Assembly: GCA_013286805.1 (NCBI GenBank)
Contig: JABDEY010000013.1
Location: 1-39,045 of the forward strand
Reading direction: 5' to 3'
DNA length: 39,045 nt
Source of the DNA: Bacteroidota bacterium
GTDB lineage: Bacteria > Bacteroidota > Bacteroidia > JABDFU01
The position numbers were made by a program, and so were the translations under genes. Position 1 is the first letter of the stretch, and each line of letters begins with the position of its first letter. Positions 17,991 to 26,889 of the stretch are shown here, piece by piece. Below the pieces are notes generated by a model. The model ran no database searches. It was not told the DNA's origin and worked only from the letters and a program-made list of their open reading frames with translations.

Positions 17991-19868
17991 TTATTTCTTA
18001 TCCCGGTAGGACCTCGAAGAACTTCTCCCGCTGCCACTTCTGCCCCCACCTCCGCCATGCGAACCGGAGCCAGAACCCGACCCATAACTACGCTTGCGTT
18101 CTCCTCCGCCTGAACCGGAAGACCAGCCTTTTCCTCCACTTCGCTCTCCACCGCTTCGTTCTCCACCACTGCCTCTTTCTCCACTATTCCTGCGATAACC
18201 TCCTCCTCCATTACCTCCTCCATAACCACCTCCGCCGCCAAATGAAGAAGCTTCCCGTGGTATTCTTGCACCTGCGCCTGCAGATGGTTCCATTTTAACC
18301 GGACGACCGTTATGTTCAGCGCCAATCATTGCCGCAACCAGCTGATCATACAAAGCAGATTCCACCTCAACAAAAGAATAGGTATGTCTTACATCTGCAG
18401 CTACCACAGGGCCAGGGCTAATCTTACTGTAAGAATTAATAAATTGCTTCAATTTGGCATTATCCAGGTCATCCAATTGACCAAGGTTGACGAACATACG
18501 TTTAGTAGTGACGTTGCGCTCTTTCTTCATCTCTGAGCTGCCATGGGCATTCAGGTCAGCTGCATTTTTATAATAATCCAGAAAACGACTAAACTCATCT
18601 GTAATGAAACGCTTGATCAACTCCTCTTTGCTTAATTCTTTCAACTCCTCCATTATTTTTGGCAGGTATTGCTCGATCCCTTTTTCATTAACTTCTGTAT
18701 TGTGAATTTTTTGCACCAGATGAAAAAGCTGTTTCTCACATACATCGAAACCGGTAGGAACTTTGCTTTCAGTAAATTTCTTTCCAAGCATACGTTCCAG
18801 CATCCGGATTTTGCTGAACTCCTTCATGTTTAATATGACAATGGAGGTTCCTGATTTACCAGCCCTTGCAGTACGGCCGCTACGGTGGGTATAGCTTTCG
18901 ATTTCATCCGGCAAGTTGTAATTAATCACGTGCGTAATATCATCTACGTCAATACCCCTTGCAGCCACATCTGTTGCGACCAGCATTTGTATAGTCTTGG
19001 CACGAAAACGTTTCATCACAAAATCCCTTTGGGCCTGTGACAAATCTCCATGCAGGGAATCTGCACTGTAACCGTCCCTGATCAAAGAGTCTGACACTTC
19101 CTGAGTTTCAGATCTGGTACGACAAAAAACAATTCCATATACTCCGGGATTATAATCCAGAATGCGTTTAAGAGCGTTATAACGATCCCTTGCATGTACC
19201 ACATAATAAACGTGCTTAATATTCTCAGCACCCTGATTGCGGTTTCCCACCGTAATTTCATGAGGAGCCTCCATGTACTTTTTGGCAATCCGGGAGACTT
19301 CAGCAGGCATGGTAGCCGAAAACAACCATACATTTTTGTCTTTAGGTGTATGCGAAAGAATACTGTTCAGGTCTTCCTGAAAACCCATGTTCAGCATTTC
19401 ATCAGCCTCATCCAGCACAGCCCATTGCACTAACTTAATATCAACCAACCTGCGATCAATCATATCCACCATTCGACCCGGGGTTGCAACAACTATCTGA
19501 GATCCTTTACGAATATCACGGGCCTGACCGTCAATACTTGCGCCTCCATAGATTGCGGTGACATTGGCATTTGGTAAAAATTTCGTATAGGACTTAATGT
19601 CTTTTGTAATTTGCAGACACAATTCACGTGTAGGGCAAAGTATCAGGGCCTGAACATTTCTTTTATTAAAATCCACCAGCTGAGTTAATGGCAGACCAAA
19701 GGCGGCGGTCTTACCTGTACCTGTTTGCGCCAATGCAACTAAATCTTTGTTTTGTTTTAACAGAACAGGAATTACCTGTTCCTGTATAGGTGTTGGATTT
19801 TCAAAACCCAGTTCAGTGATAGCTTTCACAACATCCCCGCTTATTCCCAACTCTTCAAATCGATTCAT
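17991..19868 (-). CDS. DEAD-box ATP-dependent RNA helicase with Gly/Ser/Arg-rich tail
   Basis: This is a cytoplasmic RNA helicase of the CsdA/DeaD group, a group involved in ribosome assembly and RNA remodelling, often in the cold. Motifs in order: Q motif GFENPTPIQ (21-29), Walker A AQTGTGKT (47-54), PTRELCL, TPGRMVDM, DEAD (near 153-156), SAT, ATDVAARGID and HRSGRTARAG. A helical linker and a DbpA-type RNA-binding domain (about 455-540) follow, then about 75 residues of Gly, Ser, Arg and Glu low-complexity sequence with RSGGER repeats. That tail is like RGG-type RNA-binding tails and could promote condensates. The length is 625 aa. The start at 19868 lies 22 nt after a -7 box placed directly behind the rnpB terminator. 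Confidence 0.94.
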   Translation of the reverse strand: MNRFEELGISGDVVKAITELGFENPTPIQEQVIPVLLKQNKDLVALAQTGTGKTAAFGLPLTQLVDFNKRNVQALILCPTRELCLQITKDIKSYTKFLPNANVTAIYGGASIDGQARDIRKGSQIVVATPGRMVDMIDRRLVDIKLVQWAVLDEADEMLNMGFQEDLNSILSHTPKDKNVWLFSATMPAEVSRIAKKYMEAPHEITVGNRNQGAENIKHVYYVVHARDRYNALKRILDYNPGVYGIVFCRTRSETQEVSDSLIRDGYSADSLHGDLSQAQRDFVMKRFRAKTIQMLVATDVAARGIDVDDITHVINYNLPDEIESYTHRSGRTARAGKSGTSIVILNMKEFSKIRMLERMLGKKFTESKVPTGFDVCEKQLFHLVQKIHNTEVNEKGIEQYLPKIMEELKELSKEELIKRFITDEFSRFLDYYKNAADLNAHGSSEMKKERNVTTKRMFVNLGQLDDLDNAKLKQFINSYSKISPGPVVAADVRHTYSFVEVESALYDQLVAAMIGAEHNGRPVKMEPSAGAGARIPREASSFGGGGGYGGGNGGGGYRRNSGERGSGGERSGGERSGGKGWSSGSGGGERKRSYGSGSGSGSHGGGGGRSGSGRSSSRSYRDKK

Positions 19869-19889
19869 TTTCCGCTATTTGATAAGCCG

Positions 19890-19897
19890 CAAAGGTA
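19890..19897 (-). promoter_or_regulatory. Candidate -7 element for the DEAD-box helicase gene
   Basis: TACCTTTG on the minus strand matches TAnnTTTG exactly and lies 22 nt before the helicase ATG, immediately after the U-tract of the rnpB terminator. The same octamer precedes rnpB and the 1774-aa gene. No TTTG is visible at -33. Confidence 0.45.
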
Positions 19898-19899
19898 CG

Positions 19900-19925
19900 A
19901 AAAAAATGCCACCCTTAGGTGGCAT
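19900..19925 (-). terminator. Rho-independent terminator of rnpB
   Basis: On the minus strand the 8-bp stem ATGCCACC/GGTGGCAT with loop TAAG is followed directly by a run of seven T (overlapping the last stem base). It lies a few bases after the RNase P RNA 3' end and separates it from the helicase gene. Confidence 0.85.
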
Positions 19926-19931
19926 CCTAGT

Positions 19932-20342
19932 ATTGCACAGATCTGTAAGCCGGGTTCTGTATCCGCTCCGCTTGTAACGGAGTAGCTTCTATCATTTATC
20001 TGGACCAGTCATTGCTGCCTGGTTCAAGCGACCTACCCATTCCGATACCCGCTTTTTGCGAATTGAAGCGAGCAGCTTCAAAATCGGAACTTATTTGGTC
20101 TTTCAACTCCCGAGGTTTTCCCTACTGTATGTTACCACAACAGTCCGTGAGCTCTTACCTCACGTTTTCACCCTTTCCTCTGAAAAAAGAGGTGGTTTGG
20201 CTTTCTGCGGCACTTTCTGTTATCCTGAAATTTCTTTCAGGACACCCCCACTATTCGCAGGGCAGGATACTCTGTGTTGCCCGGACTTTCCTACTGGTCT
20301 GCCGGCTGTTGGGCCGGCGAACCCGTCGATAGAACAATCTGT
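19932..20342 (-). ncRNA. rnpB: RNase P RNA (catalytic subunit of ribonuclease P)
   Basis: RNase P RNA cleaves the 5' leader from tRNA precursors. On the minus strand the conserved core GGAAAGTCCGGGC appears near the 5' end (about 20285-20300), ACAGTAGGGAAAAC appears near 20118-20132, and the 3' part reads AACCCGGCTTACAGATCTGT (about 19937-19957). The terminal helix P1 forms between ACAGAT near 20339-20344 and ATCTGT near 19937-19942. The length of about 410 nt fits bacterial type A RNA. The 5' end is set by the -7 box at 20347-20354 and the 3' end by the terminator at 19900-19925, each to within a few bases. It fills the gap between the helicase and Smr genes. Confidence 0.95.
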
Positions 20343-20346
20343 CCGG

Positions 20347-20354
20347 CAAAGGTA
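20347..20354 (-). promoter_or_regulatory. rnpB promoter -7 element
   Basis: TACCTTTG on the minus strand matches TAnnTTTG exactly and lies 5-8 nt before the expected 5' end of the RNase P RNA. It sits just past the stop codon of the preceding DUF2027/Smr gene, so rnpB probably has its own promoter. Confidence 0.5.
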
Positions 20355-20360
20355 AGAAAA

Positions 20361-20882
20361 TTAGCGGAGAATCACCTCTGTGGCTCCCTGACCGTATTTC
20401 GAATAGGGTGCATCCTGAAAACGCAATCCATCATAATTGCTCAGGATTGAACACAATTCCTGCTTTAATCTGCCGATACCAACCCCGTGAATGAAGGTAA
20501 TTTTTTTCGCGCGTGAGGAAATAGCATTTTCAAGTTCCTTTTTAACATGCCTGAGCTGAATATGCAGTATTTGAGTATTGTTCATGCCGGAATGAGTATC
20601 CAGCAATTCATCAATGTGCAGGTCTACTTCTATTTCAATATCCTTTTGATGAGGTTTGCTTTTGCTTATCGGGGATAGTATGCTTTTTTGTTTTACTGCA
20701 GAAGCCGATGGAATTTCAATACTGTTATTTGCTGAAACCAATAAAAGCTGACCTACAGCAAAGGGTAAATCAAATCCTTCATCAATCCGGACTTTTACCG
20801 TTTTTTTGCCCAAAATTGCGCTTATTACACCCATCCCTTTTTCATTTAAGAAACACACCTTGTCCCCAATCTTGAATTGCAT
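20361..20882 (-). CDS. Short DUF2027/Smr-domain protein
   Basis: This 173-aa protein begins MQFKIGDKVCFLNEKGMGVI, a Tudor/KOW-like beta-barrel start as in Bacteroidetes DUF2027 proteins. It ends in an Smr domain (about 90-173) with VDLHIDEL and FIHGVGIGRLKQEL, the two signature motifs of this MutS2-type nuclease or nucleic-acid-binding fold. Related DUF2027 proteins are usually about twice as long; here the middle is a short basic linker. An upstream ATG at 20906 in frame would add eight residues, but the conserved N-terminus favours 20882. The function is unknown; a DNA or RNA role is likely. Confidence 0.8.
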   Translation of the reverse strand: MQFKIGDKVCFLNEKGMGVISAILGKKTVKVRIDEGFDLPFAVGQLLLVSANNSIEIPSASAVKQKSILSPISKSKPHQKDIEIEVDLHIDELLDTHSGMNNTQILHIQLRHVKKELENAISSRAKKITFIHGVGIGRLKQELCSILSNYDGLRFQDAPYSKYGQGATEVILR

Positions 20883-20936
20883 GACGCAATTTAAGCAATA
20901 ACGCAATAAAATTGCATTTCTGACGTATATTTACCT

Positions 20937-22427
20937 ATGCAAAAAACAGCACGTCTGGTAGTATTGTTTTTTTTACTGGCACCGGTTCTCTCCTGCAGAA
21001 AAGACACGCTGACACTCGACACTTCCGATAAAATTGCCTTTTCAACAAATTCCGTATTATTTGACACCGTGTTTACAACAATTGGTTCCACAACCAAATA
21101 CTTCATGATCTATAACAACCATGCAAATGCAATCAAAATATCGTCCATCCGGCTTGGCGCCGGAAGTAGTTCTCAATACAGAATTAATGTGGACGGAGTA
21201 CCGGCAACTTCATTTTCTGATATTACGATCAAGGGCAAGGATAGTTTATTTGTTTTTGTTGCAGTCACTGTAAATCCGAACCTGTTGAATAATCCATTTG
21301 TATTGAAGGATTCGGTAGTTTTTACAACAAACGGAAATGTCCAAAGTGTATTACTGGAGGCCTGGGGACAGAATGCCTATTACTACTATCCGAATCCGAA
21401 TTATGTGCTGACTTTTTCAGATGGTACTTTTGTCAACTATTCAATTATCAGTTGCAATGCCGGCAATACAACCTGGTCCAATGATAAACCCCATGTAATT
21501 TATGGTTACGCAGTTGTTGATTCAGGCTGTACACTTACAATAGGCCCGGGTACAGGAGTATATCTGCACAATGGAGCTGTTTTAATGGTTTACAAAGGAG
21601 GATCGCTTGTTATTAATGGAGGTGGGTGCTCCTCAGGCCCAACAAATCCAGTAACCTTTCAGGGCGACCGCCTCGAAGCCGACTATAAAGATATTCCCGG
21701 GCAATGGGGGCAGATCTGGCTAACGGGGGGAAGCGTAAATAACAGCATCAGTTATGCTGTGATCAAAAATGCGATTATCGGAGTAGAAGCGGATACGATA
21801 GGGAATGCTAATCCTACGCTGGTGATTAGTCATACAATTATTAAAAACATGACTGGCGCAGCCATATATGGACAGGGAGCAACTATTAATGGGGATAACT
21901 GCGTATTTGCCAACTGCCAGCAATATTGCGGTTTATTTTCCATTGGAGGGACCTATAATTTTAACCAATGTACATTCGCTGATTACTGGAATGGCACTCC
22001 CCAGAGGACCACTCCGGCATTGCTTATAAATAACTGGTATACTGCCGCGAACGGAACGTCTTACCAAAGATCTATCGTTAGTGCATATTTTGGAAATTGT
22101 ATTATTTATGGCAACCTGAGCGGTGAGATTGGGCTTGATTCCTCTTTAACCATTAATAATTTTAATAAATTCAACTATATGTTTGACCATTGTGTACTTC
22201 TGGCTGACGGCACATACAATTCCCTGAATCCAAATCACAATGACAGTATCATTGAAAACCTGGATCCGCTCTTTAAAAATCCCACTATCAACGATTACAC
22301 CATCGCAGCAGGGAGTTCTGCTATAAACAAAGGAAGTATTCCTGTCGAGACTTTATTTCCTGTTGATTTGAACTGCAGAAATCGTATCTCAGATGGTAAG
22401 CGTGATATTGGAGCATACGAACATTAA
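20937..22427 (+). CDS. Predicted beta-helix lipoprotein
   Basis: This is a 496-aa lipoprotein with lipobox VLSC followed by RKDTLTLDTSD. Residues about 30-150 look like an immunoglobulin-like domain (SVLFDTVFTTIGSTTKYFMIYNN, then VTTNG-type strands). From about 150 on, repeated short strands rich in Gly and Asn (GPGTGVYLHNGAVLMVYKGG, YAVIKNAIIGVEAD, IIKNMTGAAIYG, NFNQCTFADYW) indicate a right-handed parallel beta-helix. The C-terminus AINKGSIPVE...DLNCRNRISDGKRDIGAYEH is the classic ending of choice-of-anchor-Q/PbH1 proteins. It may bind or cleave polysaccharide, but no catalytic residues are assigned. It is divergent from the Smr gene. Confidence 0.8.
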   Translation: MQKTARLVVLFFLLAPVLSCRKDTLTLDTSDKIAFSTNSVLFDTVFTTIGSTTKYFMIYNNHANAIKISSIRLGAGSSSQYRINVDGVPATSFSDITIKGKDSLFVFVAVTVNPNLLNNPFVLKDSVVFTTNGNVQSVLLEAWGQNAYYYYPNPNYVLTFSDGTFVNYSIISCNAGNTTWSNDKPHVIYGYAVVDSGCTLTIGPGTGVYLHNGAVLMVYKGGSLVINGGGCSSGPTNPVTFQGDRLEADYKDIPGQWGQIWLTGGSVNNSISYAVIKNAIIGVEADTIGNANPTLVISHTIIKNMTGAAIYGQGATINGDNCVFANCQQYCGLFSIGGTYNFNQCTFADYWNGTPQRTTPALLINNWYTAANGTSYQRSIVSAYFGNCIIYGNLSGEIGLDSSLTINNFNKFNYMFDHCVLLADGTYNSLNPNHNDSIIENLDPLFKNPTINDYTIAAGSSAINKGSIPVETLFPVDLNCRNRISDGKRDIGAYEH

Positions 22428-22439
22428 GAGGCTTACCGG

Positions 22440-23150
22440 CTAAATACTTAAGGTGTCTTTCGTCAGCAATAAATCTTTAATAAGCCGCTCTATGTATTCA
22501 AGCTGCTGCTCCCTGTTCAAATCACTGTTATCAAGCACGACGGCGTCCTTAGCCTTTGAAAGCGGACTTTCCTTCCGGTGTGTATCATCGTAATCGCGTT
22601 TCATCAGATTGATCTTCACTTCTTCGTAGGTTACATGTTCTCCTCTGGAGTTCAGCTCATCCAACCTTCTCTGTACCCGTATATCAATGTCAGCTGTCAT
22701 AAATATTTTCAATTCAGCTCCGGGAAAAACATTGGTTCCTATATCCCTTCCATCCATAACAATACCCTTTTCTTTACCCATCGTACGCTGAATGTCAACA
22801 ACTCTGTCACGAACTTCTTTTATCATAGCGATCTTACTCACATGATTGGAAACCTTCATCTGGCGGATCTCCTTTTCTATATTATCCCCGTTCAGGTACG
22901 TATCGGATGATTTTGCATAAGGATTGTATTTAAAAGAGAGTTTAATTTTCTTTAAAGTGTTGACAACCTTTTTCTCATCGAATTTACCTGCAGCGCTGAT
23001 CAGCTTCTTCTGCAAACAATAATAAGTAACTGCCCTGTACATGGCTCCTGAATCAACATATACATAACCCATATGAACAGATAATGCTTTGGCTAATGTA
23101 CTTTTACCACAGGATGAGAATCCATCAATGGCCACAATAATTTTTGACAC
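22440..23150 (-). CDS. cmk: Cytidylate kinase
   Basis: Cmk phosphorylates CMP and dCMP to the diphosphates with ATP. The P-loop is GFSSCGKST (residues about 10-18), followed by DSGAMYRAVTYY, the NMP-binding region, GRDIGTNVFPGAELKIFMTAD and R-x-x-R-x-x-E segments (RVQRRLDELNSRGE). The length of 236 aa is typical of Bacteroidetes. It is the last gene of lon-porQ-cmk, 18 nt after porQ. The porQ-cmk adjacency is common in this phylum. Confidence 0.95.
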   Translation of the reverse strand: MSKIIVAIDGFSSCGKSTLAKALSVHMGYVYVDSGAMYRAVTYYCLQKKLISAAGKFDEKKVVNTLKKIKLSFKYNPYAKSSDTYLNGDNIEKEIRQMKVSNHVSKIAMIKEVRDRVVDIQRTMGKEKGIVMDGRDIGTNVFPGAELKIFMTADIDIRVQRRLDELNSRGEHVTYEEVKINLMKRDYDDTHRKESPLSKAKDAVVLDNSDLNREQQLEYIERLIKDLLLTKDTLSI

Positions 23151-23168
23151 AGCACGAAAATACTTAAA

Positions 23169-24224
23169 TTATTGCTTCTTGTAGAATTCGGAAAGATTAC
23201 TTGTAACTGAGAAAGTGGTAGAGGCTCCTGCAATACTATATTCAGCATAAGAAATACTCATATTAAATTTATATATTCTTATACACCCTCCAATTGAGAA
23301 ACCTTCCAGCCCCCCCACATTTACAACCTGAAGTTCTTTCCTGCGCTCATAATTATATCCTAAAAGAATAGAAAAACTTTTGCCAAACAGGATTTCAACA
23401 CTACCAATCAGGTGCCGGGCTAATTTATCACCGAATATATTCAATGGCTTTTGCTTAATTGGGGTTTCAGTGAGAGGATCAACTGTTAGTATTGGATCAG
23501 CCGGATCATTATAAGTAAGATCCCATTTTTGCAAATGCTGGCCAACAAGGGAAAATCGGAAGGGCGCCTTCTTCACTTTTTTGGAAACACCAAGTTGTAT
23601 ATCAAAAGGCAAAGGCTCCTGATCTCCTCCCGAATATGTTTTCCACTGATAACCTGCTAATCCCACTATTACAGCAGATGCAGTAAATAAATACTTAGGA
23701 TTGTAATAGGTACTCCCAATATCCAATGAAGAACCAATAGAGGTATATTGATCCAGGTTTGAATAAATGGTTTTTAGAGTGGCCCCCACAGAAAACATGG
23801 AATCCAGCTGTCGGCTATAGCCAATGTTGAACGAATAATCAGCAGCGGTAAAATTACCTGTTATGGCCCCGGTAGGATCTGCTTCGGTGAACTTTCCATA
23901 GTCCACATATTGGATACCGGCAACAAAATTTCCAATATTACTGAATGATTTGCTGTACGCTGCATAACCATATGAGATATCCGCTATATAACGTACGTTG
24001 CTATAAGCAAGGTTGTTATCCATAGCGGGTGTAATCAGAGAGGGATTGTGGAATGTCAGATTAATGTCATCATCCTTCACTGTAATTAAATTTCCGCCTG
24101 CGGCAGATTCACGTGCAGAAAAAGGAAGATTCAGGAATGCATAAGCAGTGCTGCCACCAATCTGTGAAAATAAAGAGTGTGTTGTAAGGAGGGAAAATAA
24201 AAAAAACAGTTTGCTACGGCTCAT
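23169..24224 (-). CDS. porQ: Type IX secretion system protein PorQ
   Basis: PorQ is an outer-membrane barrel of the T9SS attachment complex (with PorU, PorV and PorZ), needed to process and anchor cargo. The signal peptide ends SLFSQ. The mature N-terminus IGGSTAYAFLNLPFSARESAAGGNLI is the PorQ/PorV signature, and the body has barrel strands ending with YAEYSIAGASTTFSVTSNL. The length of 351 aa is normal. It lies between lon (29-nt gap) and cmk, an arrangement supporting the assignment. The sorting-domain protein at 16.4-17.9 kb is a likely client of this system. Confidence 0.92.
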   Translation of the reverse strand: MSRSKLFFLFSLLTTHSLFSQIGGSTAYAFLNLPFSARESAAGGNLITVKDDDINLTFHNPSLITPAMDNNLAYSNVRYIADISYGYAAYSKSFSNIGNFVAGIQYVDYGKFTEADPTGAITGNFTAADYSFNIGYSRQLDSMFSVGATLKTIYSNLDQYTSIGSSLDIGSTYYNPKYLFTASAVIVGLAGYQWKTYSGGDQEPLPFDIQLGVSKKVKKAPFRFSLVGQHLQKWDLTYNDPADPILTVDPLTETPIKQKPLNIFGDKLARHLIGSVEILFGKSFSILLGYNYERRKELQVVNVGGLEGFSIGGCIRIYKFNMSISYAEYSIAGASTTFSVTSNLSEFYKKQ

Positions 24225-24253
24225 TCCTGCAAAATAACGAAATTTTGCCGGTA

Positions 24254-26731
24254 TTATTGTCTTATTTGTACTTTGCTGTTTACCACTTTCAGGTTTACTG
24301 CATTTTTTACTTTTTCGCTAAGAAGGGCCAATTTTACAACGTCCATCATTTTTTCCACATAATGAAATTTAAGACCTTCCAGATAGGTTGACTTAATCTC
24401 AGTGATATCCTTCTCATTTTCTTTGCACAAAATGATTTCTTTAATACCGGCACGTTTTGCAGCCAGAATTTTTTCCTTGATTCCACCGACCGCTAAAACC
24501 CTTCCCCGAAGTGTTATCTCACCGGTCATGGCAATTTCCTTTTTCACTTTGCGTTGGGTGAAGGCACTGGCTAATGCAGTCAGCATGGCAATTCCGGCAC
24601 TCGGCCCATCCTTTGGAGCTGCTCCCTCAGGCACATGAATATGTACATTCCATTGTTCAAAAACTTTTGGAGAAAGTTTCAATGTCCCACTATGTGATTT
24701 CAGGTATTCTAATGCAATAGTAGCACTCTCTTTCATTACATCACCGAGATTTCCGGTCAATGTTAATTTCCCATTGCCACGGCTTAAACTTGTTTCAATA
24801 AACAAAATATCACCTCCAACAGGTGTCCAGGCTAAACCTGTTACTACTCCGGCTACATCATTACCCTGATATTTGTCTTTTTCATGTGCAGGGCCCAGAA
24901 TTTTGGCCAAATCAGATTCTTGTGGAGTTTTATTGTACAACTCTTTCATGGCAATACTTTTAGCCGCATTGCGCACAGTCTTTGCAATTTGCTTTTCCAG
25001 GCCACGGACACCCGATTCCCGGGTATAGTTTTCAATAATATTCTCAATAACCTTGTCATTCAGCTGCAATTGCTTCTCCTTAACACCATGTTCCGTTAAT
25101 TGTTTCGGCACTAAATGGCGTTTGGCAATTTCCACCTTTTCTTCCACTGTATAACCACTCACTTCTATAATTTCCATACGATCCCTGAGGGCAGGTTGTA
25201 TACTGCTAAGCGAGTTGGCTGTAGCAATGAACATAACTCTTGACAGGTCATAATCCAGTTCTACATAATTATCATAGAATGTACTGTTTTGTTCAGGGTC
25301 AAGGACTTCCAGTAAAGCGGAAGAAGGGTCACCATGAAAATCGTTACCCACTTTATCCACCTCATCCAGAATAAATACGGGATTTGAAGTACCTGACCTT
25401 TTAATATTCTGCAATATGCGACCCGGCATAGCCCCAATATATGTTTTCCTGTGTCCGCGTATTTCAGACTCATCCTTTAATCCTCCAAGAGACATCCGCA
25501 CATATTTTCGACCAAGTGCCTCAGCCACCGACTTACCAAGTGAAGTTTTACCAACACCCGGAGGTCCATAGAGACATAAAATAGGTGATTTCATATCGCC
25601 CTTTAATTTCAATACTGCAAGGTGCTCAAGAATACGTTCCTTCACTTTTTCCAGGCCATAATGATCTCTGTTAAGTATTTTTTCAGCCCTTTTCAAATCG
25701 AATTTATCTTTGGTAAAGACGCCCCAGGGAAGATCAAGCAATAATTCCAGGTAACTCATTTGAACAGAATACTCCGCAGCATTCGGATTCATGCGTTCCA
25801 GCTTGGTAATTTCCTTTTTAAAAATATCTGCAACCTGCTTAGTCCATTTTTTCTCCTTGGCACGCTTATTCATCTCCTTAATTTCCTGCTCACTACCATT
25901 CTCTCCCAACTCCTCCTGAATCGTTTTCATTTGCTGCTGCAGAAAATATTCGCGCTGCTGCCGGTCTATATCGCCCTTCACTTTGGATTGAATCTGATTT
26001 TTCAGTTCCAGCATCTGTTGTTCCTTGGTCAGCAACTCCAATAAAAAAGAAACACGTTGCTTCAGATCAGCCAATTCCAGCATCTTTTGTTTATCAACCA
26101 CAACGGCATTCATATTGGATGAAATAAAATTCACCAAAAATGAAGGACTCTCAATATTTCTGATTGCAAAACCGGCCTCAGAAGGAATATGTGGAGATAA
26201 TTTTATGACAAGCAAAGCCAGATCCTTTGCGGACGATACCAGTGCTTCAAATTCCTTATCCCCCTTTTCCGGTTTAATCTCCTCAAAAGGTACAACAGAA
26301 GCTTTCAGGTAAGGTTCTGTCTCCAGCAACTCTTTAATCTCAAATCGCTTCTTTCCGCGTATAATAGCCGTTGTATTGCCATCCGGCATCTGGAACATCC
26401 TGAGTATCTGGGCAACCGTACCAATTTTATTCAATTCCTCAAGGGTAGGTTCCTCCACCTTGTCGTTTTTCTGAGCAACAACACCAATTATTCGCCCCCC
26501 TTTAAATGCCTCCTTAATTAATTTTATCGATTTATCCCGGCTGACCGTAATAGGAATGACTACACCCGGAAACAATACTGTATTGCGCAAAGGAAGAATG
26601 GCTAAGGTATCAGGAACCTTTTCCGCATTCATTACATCTTCATCATCTGATGTAAGAAGAGGGATAAATTCCGTTTCATCATCTACTACCTGACTCAAAT
26701 CCAACCTCACAAAATCAAAACCCTGGTTCAT
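24254..26731 (-). CDS. lon: Lon protease (endopeptidase La)
   Basis: Lon is an ATP-dependent cytoplasmic protease for misfolded and regulatory proteins. An acidic N-terminal extension is followed by the LON substrate-binding domain (from about residue 40, [14 protein letters not shown]) and coiled-coil. The AAA+ module has Walker A GPPGVGKT (389-396) and Walker [10 protein letters not shown]. The protease domain has catalytic S711 (PKDGPSAG) and K754 (GGIKEK). The spacing of 43 residues between Ser and Lys equals that of E. coli Lon. The length of 825 aa is normal. It is the first gene of lon-porQ-cmk, and its -7 box lies within an inverted repeat. Confidence 0.97.
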   Translation of the reverse strand: MNQGFDFVRLDLSQVVDDETEFIPLLTSDDEDVMNAEKVPDTLAILPLRNTVLFPGVVIPITVSRDKSIKLIKEAFKGGRIIGVVAQKNDKVEEPTLEELNKIGTVAQILRMFQMPDGNTTAIIRGKKRFEIKELLETEPYLKASVVPFEEIKPEKGDKEFEALVSSAKDLALLVIKLSPHIPSEAGFAIRNIESPSFLVNFISSNMNAVVVDKQKMLELADLKQRVSFLLELLTKEQQMLELKNQIQSKVKGDIDRQQREYFLQQQMKTIQEELGENGSEQEIKEMNKRAKEKKWTKQVADIFKKEITKLERMNPNAAEYSVQMSYLELLLDLPWGVFTKDKFDLKRAEKILNRDHYGLEKVKERILEHLAVLKLKGDMKSPILCLYGPPGVGKTSLGKSVAEALGRKYVRMSLGGLKDESEIRGHRKTYIGAMPGRILQNIKRSGTSNPVFILDEVDKVGNDFHGDPSSALLEVLDPEQNSTFYDNYVELDYDLSRVMFIATANSLSSIQPALRDRMEIIEVSGYTVEEKVEIAKRHLVPKQLTEHGVKEKQLQLNDKVIENIIENYTRESGVRGLEKQIAKTVRNAAKSIAMKELYNKTPQESDLAKILGPAHEKDKYQGNDVAGVVTGLAWTPVGGDILFIETSLSRGNGKLTLTGNLGDVMKESATIALEYLKSHSGTLKLSPKVFEQWNVHIHVPEGAAPKDGPSAGIAMLTALASAFTQRKVKKEIAMTGEITLRGRVLAVGGIKEKILAAKRAGIKEIILCKENEKDITEIKSTYLEGLKFHYVEKMMDVVKLALLSEKVKNAVNLKVVNSKVQIRQ

Positions 26732-26777
26732 ATGATTTAATATTATGTTATCAATCGACGGAATAAAATCTCAATAC

Positions 26778-26813
26778 TTGTGCCATTGGCAAATATATGT
26801 CAATATGGCACAA
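26778..26813. promoter_or_regulatory. Inverted repeat (candidate operator) over the lon promoter
   Basis: A perfect 9-bp inverted repeat, TTGTGCCAT and ATGGCACAA, has an 18-nt spacer. The spacer contains TATATTTG on the minus strand (plus 26790-26797), an exact -7 consensus for lon, whose ATG is 59-66 nt downstream. A dimeric regulator bound here would cover the promoter. It is not the CIRCE/HrcA sequence. The flanking 158-nt gap between lon and kdnA also has a weaker TACCTTTA box for kdnA at 26841-26848. Confidence 0.45.
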
Positions 26814-26889
26814 TTCGATCTCAAATACGTATAATATTTATACCTTTAACCTTGTGCTTTTTTAAACATTAAAAATAGATTTTAAAAAG

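Noticed and set aside
17969-18325. Open frames on both strands rich in Glu/Val or His/Leu
   Set aside because: They are by-products of the GC-rich Gly/Ser/Arg tail of the helicase read in other frames.
20012-20355. Two plus-strand open frames of about 100 codons
   Set aside because: They lie opposite the RNase P RNA gene and have no protein-like composition; the RNA explains the region.
20886-20915. Inverted repeat GCAATTT/AAATTGC between divergent genes
   Set aside because: Short, AT-rich and overlapping the start of the Smr gene; no promoter relation can be shown.
24229-24248. Hairpin GCAAAAT/ATTTTGC between lon and porQ
   Set aside because: AT-rich 7-bp arms without a T-run; could form by chance in this composition.
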